Positions 21,199-33,477 of a stretch of DNA of 33,477 nucleotides are shown here, piece after piece. The stretch is from Caulobacteraceae bacterium (GTDB taxonomy: Bacteria; Pseudomonadota; Alphaproteobacteria; Caulobacterales; Caulobacteraceae). Within the stretch, counting starts at the first letter, position 1, and every line of letters starts with the position of its first letter. The stretch is taken from NCBI GenBank assembly GCA_019746095.1, contig JAIESL010000015.1, positions 1-33,477 of the forward strand, given 5' to 3'. The position numbers and the translations under genes were made by a program. Under the pieces are notes generated by a model. The model was not told where the DNA came from, made no database searches, and was given only the letters and a program-made list of their open reading frames with translations.

Positions 21199-22113
21199 TC
21201 ACATTGAGGACGGCGGGGCGAGCGTGCCCATGATCGCGACGACGGCTATCAGCACGGCTCCGATCAGCGTCTCCGCGACGACGCTGCGTCGGAGCCGCTG
21301 GAGCGCGTGTCGCGGATCTCCGCCACCCGCCAGAACCGAGCCCAACGCCGGCGTCAGGCGGAAACGGTTTCCTGCCGCGAGGACAAGCATCAGCGCGAAC
21401 AGCACCAGTTTGGCGATCAGGAGCTGGCCGTAGAGGCTGGTTCCCAGACCAGCTATGCGCGCGGGTCCGATCATGAACCAGCTATTCCCGAGGCCACTCA
21501 GGGCCAGGAGCACGACGGCCAAGGTCCCCAAATCCGCAAAGCCGCGCAGGGCGCGATGGATCTGCGGGTCATCCGGAGCAGTTCGACGCAGCAAAAGCAT
21601 CGTCAGGGCCGCCAGAGCACCCAGCCACAGCGCGGCGGACACGGCATGGATGATGGCGGCGGTCAGATGCAACAGCCCAGCCGGCCCCTCGGTCGCGGCC
21701 CCATGACCGGTCCAGGCGAAACTGGCGGACACGATCACGCCAACCGTCGCCAGCACGGTCCAAAGCACCCGGCCCGGCTTGAGGGCGACGATCGCGACAA
21801 GTGCAAGCCCGGCGACGACGGCCCGGGCTACCAGGGCCATGCCGAGGGCCATGCCCGTGACCATGAAGGATAGCGACGCGGGTTTGAGCGCTTCGCTCAG
21901 CGACCCCGCCATGACCGCCGTCTGTGCCACCAGGGAGGCGAGCGATCCCAAGGCGACGACGGTCGCAGCGACGATCAGCGTCGGGCGCGCCCAGACGAGG
22001 TTCGGGCCGTCGCCTCCCCTGAAGCTGTAGAGCAGGAACAGCGGTGCGCCGAGAAGAACGACGGCTCCGCTGTATTGAAGCCAGCGGAGCACAATGACCG
22101 CGACTTCGATCAT
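21199..22113 (-). CDS. copD: Copper resistance inner-membrane protein CopD
   Basis: This 304-residue polytopic membrane protein has about eight hydrophobic segments and the CopD signature residues W-T-G-H-G-A-A (about 132-138) and H-L-T-A-A-I-I-H-A-V-S-A-A-L-W-L-G (148-164), whose His residues are copper-ligand candidates. CopD is thought to move copper across the inner membrane together with CopC. Its ATG lies four bases after the copC stop on the same strand, so copC-copD form an operon. It is convergent with the NTF2-like gene (13 bases between stops). Some CopC-CopD pairs assist copper uptake rather than resistance, so the direction of transport is uncertain. Confidence 0.92.
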   Translation of the reverse strand: MIEVAVIVLRWLQYSGAVVLLGAPLFLLYSFRGGDGPNLVWARPTLIVAATVVALGSLASLVAQTAVMAGSLSEALKPASLSFMVTGMALGMALVARAVVAGLALVAIVALKPGRVLWTVLATVGVIVSASFAWTGHGAATEGPAGLLHLTAAIIHAVSAALWLGALAALTMLLLRRTAPDDPQIHRALRGFADLGTLAVVLLALSGLGNSWFMIGPARIAGLGTSLYGQLLIAKLVLFALMLVLAAGNRFRLTPALGSVLAGGGDPRHALQRLRRSVVAETLIGAVLIAVVAIMGTLAPPSSM

Positions 22114-22117
22114 GCGA

Positions 22118-22480
22118 TCAGCGCACCGTGAAGGTGTAGGAACCCGTCATTCGGTGGCCATCGCTCGATGCGATGCGCCAGTCTACTCGGTATTCACCGG
22201 CGGCCAGCGCGCGAGCCAAAGTCCCTGTCAGGGTCTTGCCGTCTTCGCCGACCGAAGTCTCGATCGCGACCTTCTCGCCCGCCGCATTGACGACGTCGAA
22301 TCCTGAAAACGCGGGCACTGTGCGCTCACTGAAGGTCAGGCTCAGCGTCCGGGTCGCGGCCACAGTCGCGTTGGGGGCCGGCGTTGCGCCGACCAGCCGG
22401 GCGTGGGCCGCCGCTGGTCCAGCGGCGAACGTGACCACCGCTGCGACAGCGATGAAGGGTGCGGGATTGAAATGACGCAT
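22118..22480 (-). CDS. copC: Periplasmic copper-binding protein CopC
   Basis: This is a 120-residue canonical CopC. The signal peptide ends at A-A-A (25), giving a mature protein starting H-A-R-L-V-G-A-T-P-A-P-N. The N-terminal His is the classic Cu(II) ligand, and the C-terminal W-R-I-A-S-S-D-G-H-R-M-T-G carries the conserved Asp-His. It binds Cu(II) and passes it to CopD, encoded directly downstream. It lies 143 bases after the csoR gene on the same strand. That gap holds no obvious gene or clear terminator, so copC-copD could be read from the CsoR-regulated promoter or from their own. It is the second CopC-type gene of the window, more typical than the first. Confidence 0.93.
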   Translation of the reverse strand: MRHFNPAPFIAVAAVVTFAAGPAAAHARLVGATPAPNATVAATRTLSLTFSERTVPAFSGFDVVNAAGEKVAIETSVGEDGKTLTGTLARALAAGEYRVDWRIASSDGHRMTGSYTFTVR

Positions 22481-22623
22481 ACTCGGTCTCCAGACGTTTG
22501 GCCGATCCGGCCTTCTGCTTCTTTACGCGCGGCGCGGGCGCTTCCCTCGGAATGGCCGGGCGCGACCTCGTCGGTGTTGTCAGCCAAACGGAGATCCGCA
22601 TCAAGAACGCGGTCCGTCAGGCT

Positions 22624-22899
22624 CTACCGGCCTGCCCGCGCCAGGAGTTCGATCAGTTCGGCGGCCTTTGCCTTTCGCTCCTCGAGATCGTCGCCGGTCA
22701 TCGTGCCCATCACGCAATGGTCGAGGTGGTCCCTCAACACTTCCGTCTCAACACGGTGGACCGCTGCGCGGACGGCTTGCAGCTGGGTCAGCAAGTCGAT
22801 GCAGTAGCGGTCGTCGGCGACCATGCGGGCGATACCTCGCACCTGTCCCTCGATCCGGCTCAGCCTGTTCTGGATTTTCGGCTTCGTCTCAGTCTGCAT
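22624..22899 (-). CDS. csoR: CsoR-family copper-sensing repressor
   Basis: This 91-residue all-helical repressor of the CsoR/RcnR/FrmR family has R-L-S-R-I-E-G-Q-V-R-G-I at 12-23. The Cu(I) ligand set Cys33, His58 and Cys62 has the same spacing as Cys36, His61 and Cys65 of the Mycobacterium CsoR, which favours copper over nickel or formaldehyde sensing. Without copper it should bind the operators in the divergent region at 22926-22967 and repress itself and the copper ATPase gene. An AGGGAG ribosome site lies nine bases before the start. Confidence 0.9.
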   Translation of the reverse strand: MQTETKPKIQNRLSRIEGQVRGIARMVADDRYCIDLLTQLQAVRAAVHRVETEVLRDHLDHCVMGTMTGDDLEERKAKAAELIELLARAGR

Positions 22900-22925
22900 G
22901 GCATGTCGCTCCCTGAATTCTCAAT

Positions 22926-22942
22926 ATACCCGTTGGGGGTAT
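22926..22942. promoter_or_regulatory. CsoR-type operator 1
   Basis: This 17-base inverted repeat has the form ATACCC-N5-GGGTAT. It lies in the 98-base divergent region between csoR and the copper ATPase gene, nearer csoR. CsoR-family operators are GC-tract palindromes with AT-rich flanks, which this matches. Confidence 0.7.
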
Positions 22943-22950
22943 CTTGCAAT

Positions 22951-22967
22951 ATACCCCTGCTGGGTAT
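22951..22967. promoter_or_regulatory. CsoR-type operator 2
   Basis: This is a second 17-base inverted repeat of the same form, ATACCC-N5-GGGTAT, with its centre 25 bases from operator 1. It ends about 30 bases before the ATPase start codon and probably overlaps that gene's promoter. The paired sites suggest two repressor tetramers and shared control of both directions. Confidence 0.7.
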
Positions 22968-22997
22968 AGGTGACCGGCGTCAGACGGAGAGAACGCC

Positions 22998-25352
22998 ATG
23001 TCCACGCCTCCTCACAGTCAAGCCTCAGGTCACTCGTGCTGCTCGGCGAAAACCGCCCCGGGTGCGGCCACGGTCAAGGATCCGGTCTGCGGGATGTCGG
23101 TTGATCCCGCGACCACGGCTCACAGAGCCAAACATGACGACCAAGACTATTTCTTCTGCTCGGCAGGGTGCCGGACCAAGTTCGTCGCGGACCCTCAGCG
23201 TTATGTGAACCCGCGCGTGGAGGCGGCGCCCGCCATCCCGGGCGCGATCTACACCTGCCCCATGCACCCCGAAATCCGGCAGGAAGGTCCGGGTTCGTGC
23301 CCGATCTGCGGCATGGCGCTCGAGCCGGAAACCGTCACTGCCGAAGCGCCGCCCAATCACGAACTGACCGATTTCACCCGCCGTTTCTGGGTTGGACTGG
23401 TCCTTACCCTTCCGGTCTTCGCGTTAGAGATGGGCGGGCACCTGACCAACCTCCACATGCTCATCCCGGGACAGATGTCGAACTGGATCCAGTTCGCTCT
23501 GGCCACGCCTGTCGTCCTGTGGTGCGGCTTGCCCTTCTTCCAGCGCGGCTGGACCTCGCTTCGCACCCGCCGGCTGAACATGTTCACACTGATCGCCATG
23601 GGGGTCGGGGTCGCCTGGCTCTACAGCGTCACGGCCGTCCTGGCTCCCGGACTGTTCCCGCCCGCCTTCCTCAAGGCTGATGGAAGCGCGCCGGTGTATT
23701 TCGAGGCGGCGGCGGTCATCACCGTGCTCGTGCTCGTCGGACAGATCCTCGAACTCCGCGCTCGCGAGCAAACCTCCGGCGCGATCCGGGCCTTGTTGGA
23801 CCTCACGCCCAAGACTGCGCGACGGGTCCGGCCGAACGGCGTTGATGAGGACGTCTCGCTAGACCAGATCACGGTCGGCGACTCCCTGCGGGTCCGCCCC
23901 GGCGAGAAGATCCCAGTAGACGGTGAAATCCTCGATGGCCGCGTTTCGGTCGATGAGTCGATGGTGACCGGCGAGTCCATGCCGGTGACCAAGGAGGTTG
24001 GGGACCGGGTTGTCGCCGGGGCGCTGAACAAGACTGGGTCCTTCGTCATGCGCGCCGACAAGGTCGGCGCCGATACCCTGCTGGCGCAGATCGTCCAGAT
24101 GGTGGCCCAGGCTCAGCGCAGCCGCGCGCCGATCCAGAGGCTCGCCGATACGGTGTCCGGTTGGTTCGTCCCGGCGGTAATCGCGATAGCTCTGCTCGCC
24201 GCCCTCGTCTGGGGTCTGGTCGGTCCCGAGCCCCGGCTATCCTACGCGCTCGTCGCCGCCGTTTCGGTCCTCATCATCGCCTGTCCCTGTGCCTTGGGCT
24301 TGGCGACTCCGATCTCGATCATGGTCGGGGTGGGGCGAGGCGCGCAGGCCGGCGTCCTGATCAAGAACGCCGAAGCGCTTGAGCGCTTCGAGAAGGTCGA
24401 CACCCTCATCCTCGACAAGACCGGCACCCTGACGGAAGGACGTCCGTCCGTGACGGCGATCCTGCCCGCCCAGGGCTTCGACGAAGCGGACATCCTGCGT
24501 CTTGCTGCCAGTCTTGAGCGCGGAAGCGAGCATCCCCTGGCGGATGCGATCGTCCGGGCCGCCAGGGACCGCGACCTGACCCTCTCGGAAGCCGCGGATT
24601 TCGATAGTCCTGTAGGACGTGGCGTTCGCGGGACAGTCGAGGGCCGTCCGGTGGCCCTGGGCAACACCCGGTATCTCGGCGAGCTTTCGATCGACGTGTC
24701 CGCTCTGGAGTCGCAGGCCGATGGGCTCCGCCACGACGGTGCCACTGCCATTTTCGTGGCGGTCGACAACAAGGCGGTCGGAGTCATCGGTATCGCCGAT
24801 CCCATCAAGCCCACGACGCCGGATGCGATCCGCGCACTGAAGGCGGCGGGTCTGCGGCTGGTCATGATGACGGGCGACAACCGGACCACAGCCGAAGCCG
24901 TGGCGCGACTTCTCGGCATCGACGAGGTCCAGGCCGAAGTCCTGCCCCAGGACAAGGCGTCGGTTGTCCAGCAGCTTCGGTCACAGGGCCGGGTCGTGGC
25001 CATGGCGGGCGATGGGGTCAACGACGCACCTGCACTCGCCGCCGCTGATGTGGGCGTCGCCATGGGGGCGGGCTCGGATGTGGCGATCGAGAGCGCTGGC
25101 GTGACCCTGCTGGGCGGCGACCTGCAAGGTATCGTCCGCGCGCGGCATCTGTCGCGGGCGGTGATGGGGAACATCCGGCAAAACCTGGTGTTCGCCTTCG
25201 GCTACAATGCGCTCGGCATCCCGGTAGCGGCCGGCCTTCTGTATCCCGTGTTCGGCTGGCTGCTCTCACCGGCGCTTGCGGCGCTCGCCATGGCGCTTTC
25301 ATCCGTCAGCGTGATCGGCAACGCGCTCAGGCTGCGCGCGGTCAGGCTGTAG
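22998..25352 (+). CDS. copA: P1B-type copper-exporting ATPase with YHS and CPxCG-rich metal-binding N-terminus
   Basis: This is a 784-residue heavy-metal ATPase. The N-terminus lacks the usual C-x-x-C HMA domain. It has a Cys pair (S-C-C-S, 13-16), a YHS domain ([10 protein letters not shown] ... F-C-S-A-G-C, ~28-70) and a Y-T-C-P-M-H-P ... C-P-I-C-G-M module (~85-111). The catalytic parts are complete: T-G-E-S, the transmembrane metal motif C-P-C (429-431), phosphorylated Asp473 in D-K-T-G-T-L-T, the H-P nucleotide-domain motif (S-E-H-P-L-A), T-G-D-N and [13 protein letters not shown] with this tail indicates Cu(I) or Ag(I) export from the cytoplasm. It is divergent from csoR and controlled by its operators. 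It is not related to the multicopper oxidase that shares the name copA. Confidence 0.95.
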   Translation: MSTPPHSQASGHSCCSAKTAPGAATVKDPVCGMSVDPATTAHRAKHDDQDYFFCSAGCRTKFVADPQRYVNPRVEAAPAIPGAIYTCPMHPEIRQEGPGSCPICGMALEPETVTAEAPPNHELTDFTRRFWVGLVLTLPVFALEMGGHLTNLHMLIPGQMSNWIQFALATPVVLWCGLPFFQRGWTSLRTRRLNMFTLIAMGVGVAWLYSVTAVLAPGLFPPAFLKADGSAPVYFEAAAVITVLVLVGQILELRAREQTSGAIRALLDLTPKTARRVRPNGVDEDVSLDQITVGDSLRVRPGEKIPVDGEILDGRVSVDESMVTGESMPVTKEVGDRVVAGALNKTGSFVMRADKVGADTLLAQIVQMVAQAQRSRAPIQRLADTVSGWFVPAVIAIALLAALVWGLVGPEPRLSYALVAAVSVLIIACPCALGLATPISIMVGVGRGAQAGVLIKNAEALERFEKVDTLILDKTGTLTEGRPSVTAILPAQGFDEADILRLAASLERGSEHPLADAIVRAARDRDLTLSEAADFDSPVGRGVRGTVEGRPVALGNTRYLGELSIDVSALESQADGLRHDGATAIFVAVDNKAVGVIGIADPIKPTTPDAIRALKAAGLRLVMMTGDNRTTAEAVARLLGIDEVQAEVLPQDKASVVQQLRSQGRVVAMAGDGVNDAPALAAADVGVAMGAGSDVAIESAGVTLLGGDLQGIVRARHLSRAVMGNIRQNLVFAFGYNALGIPVAAGLLYPVFGWLLSPALAALAMALSSVSVIGNALRLRAVRL

Positions 25353-25365
25353 CCGCGGACGAAGA

Positions 25366-25716
25366 TCACAGCCGCAGGCCGAACCTTGGCCCGAGCCAGA
25401 TCATCAGACTGTAGAAGACGACGGTAAGCAGGCATCCGGCGATCAGAGCTGCCCAGAAGTTGACACCCGCCCTCAGCATGGCCGGGATGGCGAGAAACAT
25501 CGGCAGGGATGGCAGGACGAACCAGAAGGTCGCCTGCGCATGGTCGGCCATGTTCATCGCATCCGGTCGGTCCCGCCACAGCCAGATCATTCCGAGCACC
25601 GAGATCAACGGCAACGAGGCGATGAGCGCGCCAAATCCGGGGTAGCGTTTGGACACGGTCGAGATCGCCGCGATGATCACGCCGGAGAGCGCAGCCTTGA
25701 GGATGAAGTAGAGCAT
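25366..25716 (-). CDS. DUF3147 family membrane protein
   Basis: This 116-residue protein has four predicted membrane segments (about 5-20, 28-46, 62-84 and 88-112) and the DUF3147 pattern (F-G-A-L-I-A-S-L-P-L-I-S-V-L; W-F-V-L-P-S-L-P-M-F). The function is unknown; the family is often found at the end of metal-efflux operons. Its ATG immediately follows the stop of the membrane-anchored protein gene (25716/25717), so it is the last gene of the long czc-type operon. It is convergent with the copper ATPase gene, with only 13 bases between stops. Confidence 0.85.
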   Translation of the reverse strand: MLYFILKAALSGVIIAAISTVSKRYPGFGALIASLPLISVLGMIWLWRDRPDAMNMADHAQATFWFVLPSLPMFLAIPAMLRAGVNFWAALIAGCLLTVVFYSLMIWLGPRFGLRL

Positions 25717-26334
25717 CTAGACCACCCGTTTGACCTCTGAATACGCGCCGGACGTCCGGAGCGTGATGGTCACCGGCGCGCCCGTGCGGTTGCGCCAGAA
25801 CCAGCCGTGGCTGCCGGTGAAGGCGGCAACGAGTTCGCCTTCGACCCGCTGTTCTGTGCCCTTGCCGTAGCCGTGGTAGGGCGTGCCGGGGCGGTCCGCG
25901 TGGGTGTCGAAGTTCACCGCTCCGCCGCTGCTCGTCCAGGTGAAGGCGACCCGCGCGCCCTCCTCCATTACGAGCTTGATCTCGGCGCCTTGGTCGGGCG
26001 CGAGGGTGAGAACGGTCTCGTCGGTTCGAACCCCGGGCACGGTCTCGGACGCGCCACCGGCGGCTGGGGCAGAAACAACAGCCGTAGGCGCGACTGGGGC
26101 CGGCTGGACGCTCGCCTCTTCGGCCTCGGCTTCGGCGGCGAGTTGCATCTTGATCCGCCCCATCTCGGTCAGACCGAGCAAAGATCCAGCCCGGGTCGGG
26201 TCGACGCCGTATTCAGCGGGCAGGACGACGGTGACGAGCAGAGCGGAGGCGACCGCCACGGCAATGCCGGTCGACTTGAGCAGCTTGCCGGTCGAGGGCA
26301 GTTCGGAGGCGTCGGGCTTGTTGGCGTTATACAT
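25717..26334 (-). CDS. Membrane-anchored periplasmic protein of metal-efflux operons
   Basis: This 205-residue protein has a short cytoplasmic start, a single membrane segment (about 22-41), an Ala/Pro/Val-rich linker (about 68-100) and a periplasmic beta-rich domain (~105-205) with F-T-W-T-S-S-G-G-A-V-N-F-D-T-H and G-S-H-G-W-F-W-R-N-R. I recognise it as the 'transmembrane anchor protein' that accompanies CzcA and HupE-like genes in alphaproteobacteria. The His and Trp residues of the C-terminal domain are conserved-looking and may bind metal or the efflux complex. It sits 15 bases after the HupE gene. The actual role is unknown. Confidence 0.8.
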   Translation of the reverse strand: MYNANKPDASELPSTGKLLKSTGIAVAVASALLVTVVLPAEYGVDPTRAGSLLGLTEMGRIKMQLAAEAEAEEASVQPAPVAPTAVVSAPAAGGASETVPGVRTDETVLTLAPDQGAEIKLVMEEGARVAFTWTSSGGAVNFDTHADRPGTPYHGYGKGTEQRVEGELVAAFTGSHGWFWRNRTGAPVTITLRTSGAYSEVKRVV

Positions 26335-26349
26335 GGATCAGGTCTCCGG

Positions 26350-31514
<5,165 letters not shown>

Positions 31515-31518
<4 letters not shown>

Positions 31519-32828
31519 GAGCGGGTCTCCAGGCCGAGCAGGTCGGCATGCGCGCCGGTCAGCCGGTCAAGGCGGGCGCGATCTATGTGGAACTGTTTGA
31601 GAACGGCGACCCGGCGGGCCTTTGTGGCGAGCAGCGCGGTCTGGGCGGAGATGACGTCGTTGTAGGTGAAACCGCCCCGCGCGAAGCCTTCGCGCACGAG
31701 AACAACAGCGCGCTCGGCCTGGGGCAGGGTCTCGTTGGCGATCCGCTGTGCTTCGAGCGCCCGGGACGCAAGGAGGACCTGGAGGCGGGCGATCTCCCGC
31801 TCGCGCTCTTGCCGGAGCGCAGCCATGTCGGCCTCAGCGGCGACGCCTTCGAACCTTGCGCGATCGATGGCGGCTTCATTTCGATCGTAGCGACCGAGGG
31901 GTATGGACCCGCCGACGACCAGACCGAGATCCTGCCCGTCCCAGAAGTGTCGGACACCGACGCTGACGGTGGCGTCCGGCATCGCCCGCGCTTGTTCGAC
32001 GCTGACTCTTGCGCGTGAGACGTCGCGATGCGCGGCCAGAACCGCGAGGTCGATCTCGGCGGCGGGGCCTGCGATCTCGCGGGAGGCGCTGGTGTCCTCG
32101 AAATCGGCTGGGTCGAGGGAGAAGTCCGAAGCGCCGATCCAGAAGCGCCCCAACGTCGCGCGGGCGAGGCGGGCCTGTATCCCGGCCTGATCGAAGTCGA
32201 TCTGGGCCTGGGCCAGTTCGGCCTCGGCGCGGGCACCGGCGAACAGAGGATCACGCGCCATGTCGACCCGACGCTGCACTTCAGTCTGGAAGCGTTCGGC
32301 CAAGGCGAGACGTTCGCGAGCGATCTCAAGGTCGGCCTGGGCACCCAGGGCTTCCGCCCAGGCGCGCTGCACCTGTTCCAGGCGATCCAGCCGCCGGATG
32401 GCGGCTTCAGCCTGCACCAAGGCGACTTCGCCCAGCGCCAAAGCCACCCGCGCCGACCGATCACCGCCCCGTTCGAAGCGCTGCTCATACGACAGGGTCG
32501 TCTCCGTACGGTCGATGATGTTGCCGCCGCCCAAGGTTGGCAGGTTCTCAACCATCAGGCCCACCGTCGGATTGGGCCGGACGTCGGCCTGGCGCACGGC
32601 GGCATCACCGGCGCGCGTACGCGCCTCTAAGCCCGGAAGTCCGGGGTCCACCTCGGCGGCGCGGGCCAGCGCCCGGTCGAGGGACAGGGCGGGGGTATTG
32701 GCGGCTGAGCCAGTCGGCTCCTGCGCCACGGCGGCGTTGGACGGCCAGGCCGCCAGTGAGAGCGCCACAGCCGAAACGGCCGCCAGACGCGCCCACGATC
32801 CGGCAGAGCCGGCAATCGGGGTCTTCAA
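31515..32828 (-). CDS. czcC: CzcC-type TolC-family outer-membrane factor
   Basis: This 437-residue protein has a signal peptide (cleavage near A-V-A-Q, residue 36) and two outer-membrane-efflux-protein repeats rich in Ala, Glu and Arg that form long helices. V-R-P-N-P-T-V-G-L lies near residue 82, and L-G-R-Y-D-R-N-E-A-A-I near the start of the second half of the second repeat. This matches the CzcC branch of TolC channels. It forms the exit duct for the CzcBA pump, encoded immediately downstream with overlapping codons. Confidence 0.92.
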
Positions 32829-32875
32829 GGGTATCTCCGGAAACGGGTTGCGCGCAGCCGAGCGGCCGCGCCGGT

Positions 32876-33286
32876 TCAGACGACCGTGCGCATCCGTTTG
32901 GGAGGGTATTCCGGCCCGTCGCCGGTATGGCTCGACAGAGCAGGATCAGCCCCGGGCCGCCGGAGGGCGGACGCAGGAGACGACGTTTCCGTCAGACCCC
33001 GACTCGATGACGGCATGGCGGCCTGAACGTCGCCGGCGCCGTGATGGTGATGTCCGACCGGGATTGGCCCGTCACCGTCCCGATCAGTGTCGAGATCGGG
33101 AACCTGTTCCGGAGCCACATGGACGTGAGCCGCGTGATGATCGTCATCTGCTTCGACCAGAGCGACAGCGGGCCAGTCGGCTGCATGGGCGAAATCGTGC
33201 CGCGATTGCGACACGCCGTGCAGGTTCATGGCCGCCAGCACGGCGAAACAGAGACCGATACAGAGGTGGCGCAGAGTGTGAGTCAA
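32876..33286 (-). CDS. His-rich secreted protein at the head of the czc operon
   Basis: This 136-residue protein has an N-terminal hydrophobic signal (about 8-24). The exported part contains two His clusters (D-D-D-H-H-A-A-H-V-H-V at ~47-57, G-H-H-H-H-G-A at ~78-84) interspersed with Asp-rich stretches, and a Ser/Pro/Arg-rich tail. Its composition suggests a periplasmic metal-binding or metal-buffering protein, comparable in position to CzcI/CzcN-like small proteins, though I see no homology to them. It is 47 bases upstream of czcC on the same strand and is likely the first gene of the operon. A promoter should lie in 33287-33412. Confidence 0.65.
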   Translation of the reverse strand: MTHTLRHLCIGLCFAVLAAMNLHGVSQSRHDFAHAADWPAVALVEADDDHHAAHVHVAPEQVPDLDTDRDGDGPIPVGHHHHGAGDVQAAMPSSSRGLTETSSPASALRRPGADPALSSHTGDGPEYPPKRMRTVV

Positions 33287-33412
33287 ATATCCAAGCTCCG
33301 CCGACCCGTTTAGCTATCAACCGGACACGAGGCAATCAGCCTGTGTCCCTCGCCATGGGGCGCGAACGTCCGCTTGCTGGCGAGATGCCAATGTCCGCTT
33401 TCCCCGGCGGGC

Positions 33413-33477
33413 TCAACCGATCGCCGCAACACACGCGGCGAAGGTCTCTGCTGGCGTCCGATAGAGCAAGGTCTTTC
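33413..33477 (-). CDS. IS30-family transposase, C-terminal end only
   Basis: Read on the minus strand, the last bases encode K-T-L-L-Y-R-T-P-A-E-T-F-A-A-C-V-A-A-I-G followed by TGA at 33415-33413. R-K-T-L-x-(F/Y)-R-T-P-A-E is the well-known C-terminal signature of IS30-type transposases. Only about 20 codons are inside the window. The terminal inverted repeat of the IS should lie within about 33290-33412, but I could not identify it. That stretch also holds two TGTCCGCTT-like half-sites (33366-33375 and 33391-33400) resembling the termini of the 51-base repeat. Confidence 0.65.
   Translation of the reverse strand, partial: KTLLYRTPAETFAACVAAIG

Noticed and set aside
23025..25302. Minus-strand frames opposite the copper ATPase, including one of 310 codons
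   Set aside because: They are antisense to an intact P1B ATPase; the composition is Ser/Arg/Ala/Thr-biased and no motif is present.

Overview
The window is high-GC DNA that looks alphaproteobacterial, most likely from a Brevundimonas/Caulobacterales-type organism. That placement is an inference. It rests on codon usage, the style of the comM fragment, a cop/czc arrangement typical of that group, and a dispersed 51-base intergenic palindromic repeat. No rRNA, tRNA or CRISPR array is visible.

Left part (1 to about 9.79 kb): the right-hand end of an integrative mobile element. It carries a decayed DNA/RNA non-specific endonuclease gene, small accessory genes (a Cys-containing secreted protein, a DUF1353 protein, a 75-residue protein), an ArdC-type antirestriction protein, and a coupling-type conjugation ATPase with a rather short C-terminus. 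Next comes a lower-GC, three-gene, minus-strand operon that is the most unusual content here. It encodes (i) a fusion of a GATase1/IFT52-like domain with a clavaminate-synthase-like Fe(II)/2-oxoglutarate amino-acid oxygenase, (ii) an AstE/AspA-type zinc deacylase, and (iii) an AlaX-like aminoacyl-tRNA deacylase. A plausible reading is a small pathway that makes or releases a modified amino acid, with a tRNA-editing enzyme as self-protection. A large serine recombinase closes this element.

Centre (about 9.78-10.19 kb): a 0.4-kb internal fragment of comM (yifB), running from the Walker A region to the Asn-Pro-Cys motif, lies between two different large serine recombinases that face the same way. 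Two elements appear to have entered the same chromosomal gene at different points. The first recombinase takes its last residues and its stop codon from antisense comM sequence.

Right of the second recombinase (11.9-15.1 kb): a strong bidirectional terminator, a DUF6641 gene whose ribosome binding site sits in a hairpin, a lipoprotein endonuclease/exonuclease/phosphatase protein coupled to a 60-residue membrane protein, and three small unknown genes separated by four copies of the 51-base repeat.

Metal-resistance block (15.2-33.3 kb): a CnrYXH-like anti-sigma/sensor/ECF-sigma module leads into copA (multicopper oxidase), copB and a copC-like gene. A divergent pair (DUF411 protein, NTF2-like protein) faces copD and copC. 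A CsoR-type repressor and a P1B copper ATPase diverge from a promoter holding two identical-architecture operators. A long minus-strand operon then encodes a His-rich periplasmic protein, CzcC-, CzcB- and CzcA-type efflux subunits, a HupE/UreJ protein, a membrane-anchored protein and a DUF3147 protein. Together these cover periplasmic Cu oxidation and sequestration, Cu(I) export from the cytoplasm, and trans-envelope divalent-cation efflux. The extreme right edge holds the C-terminal end of an IS30-family transposase.
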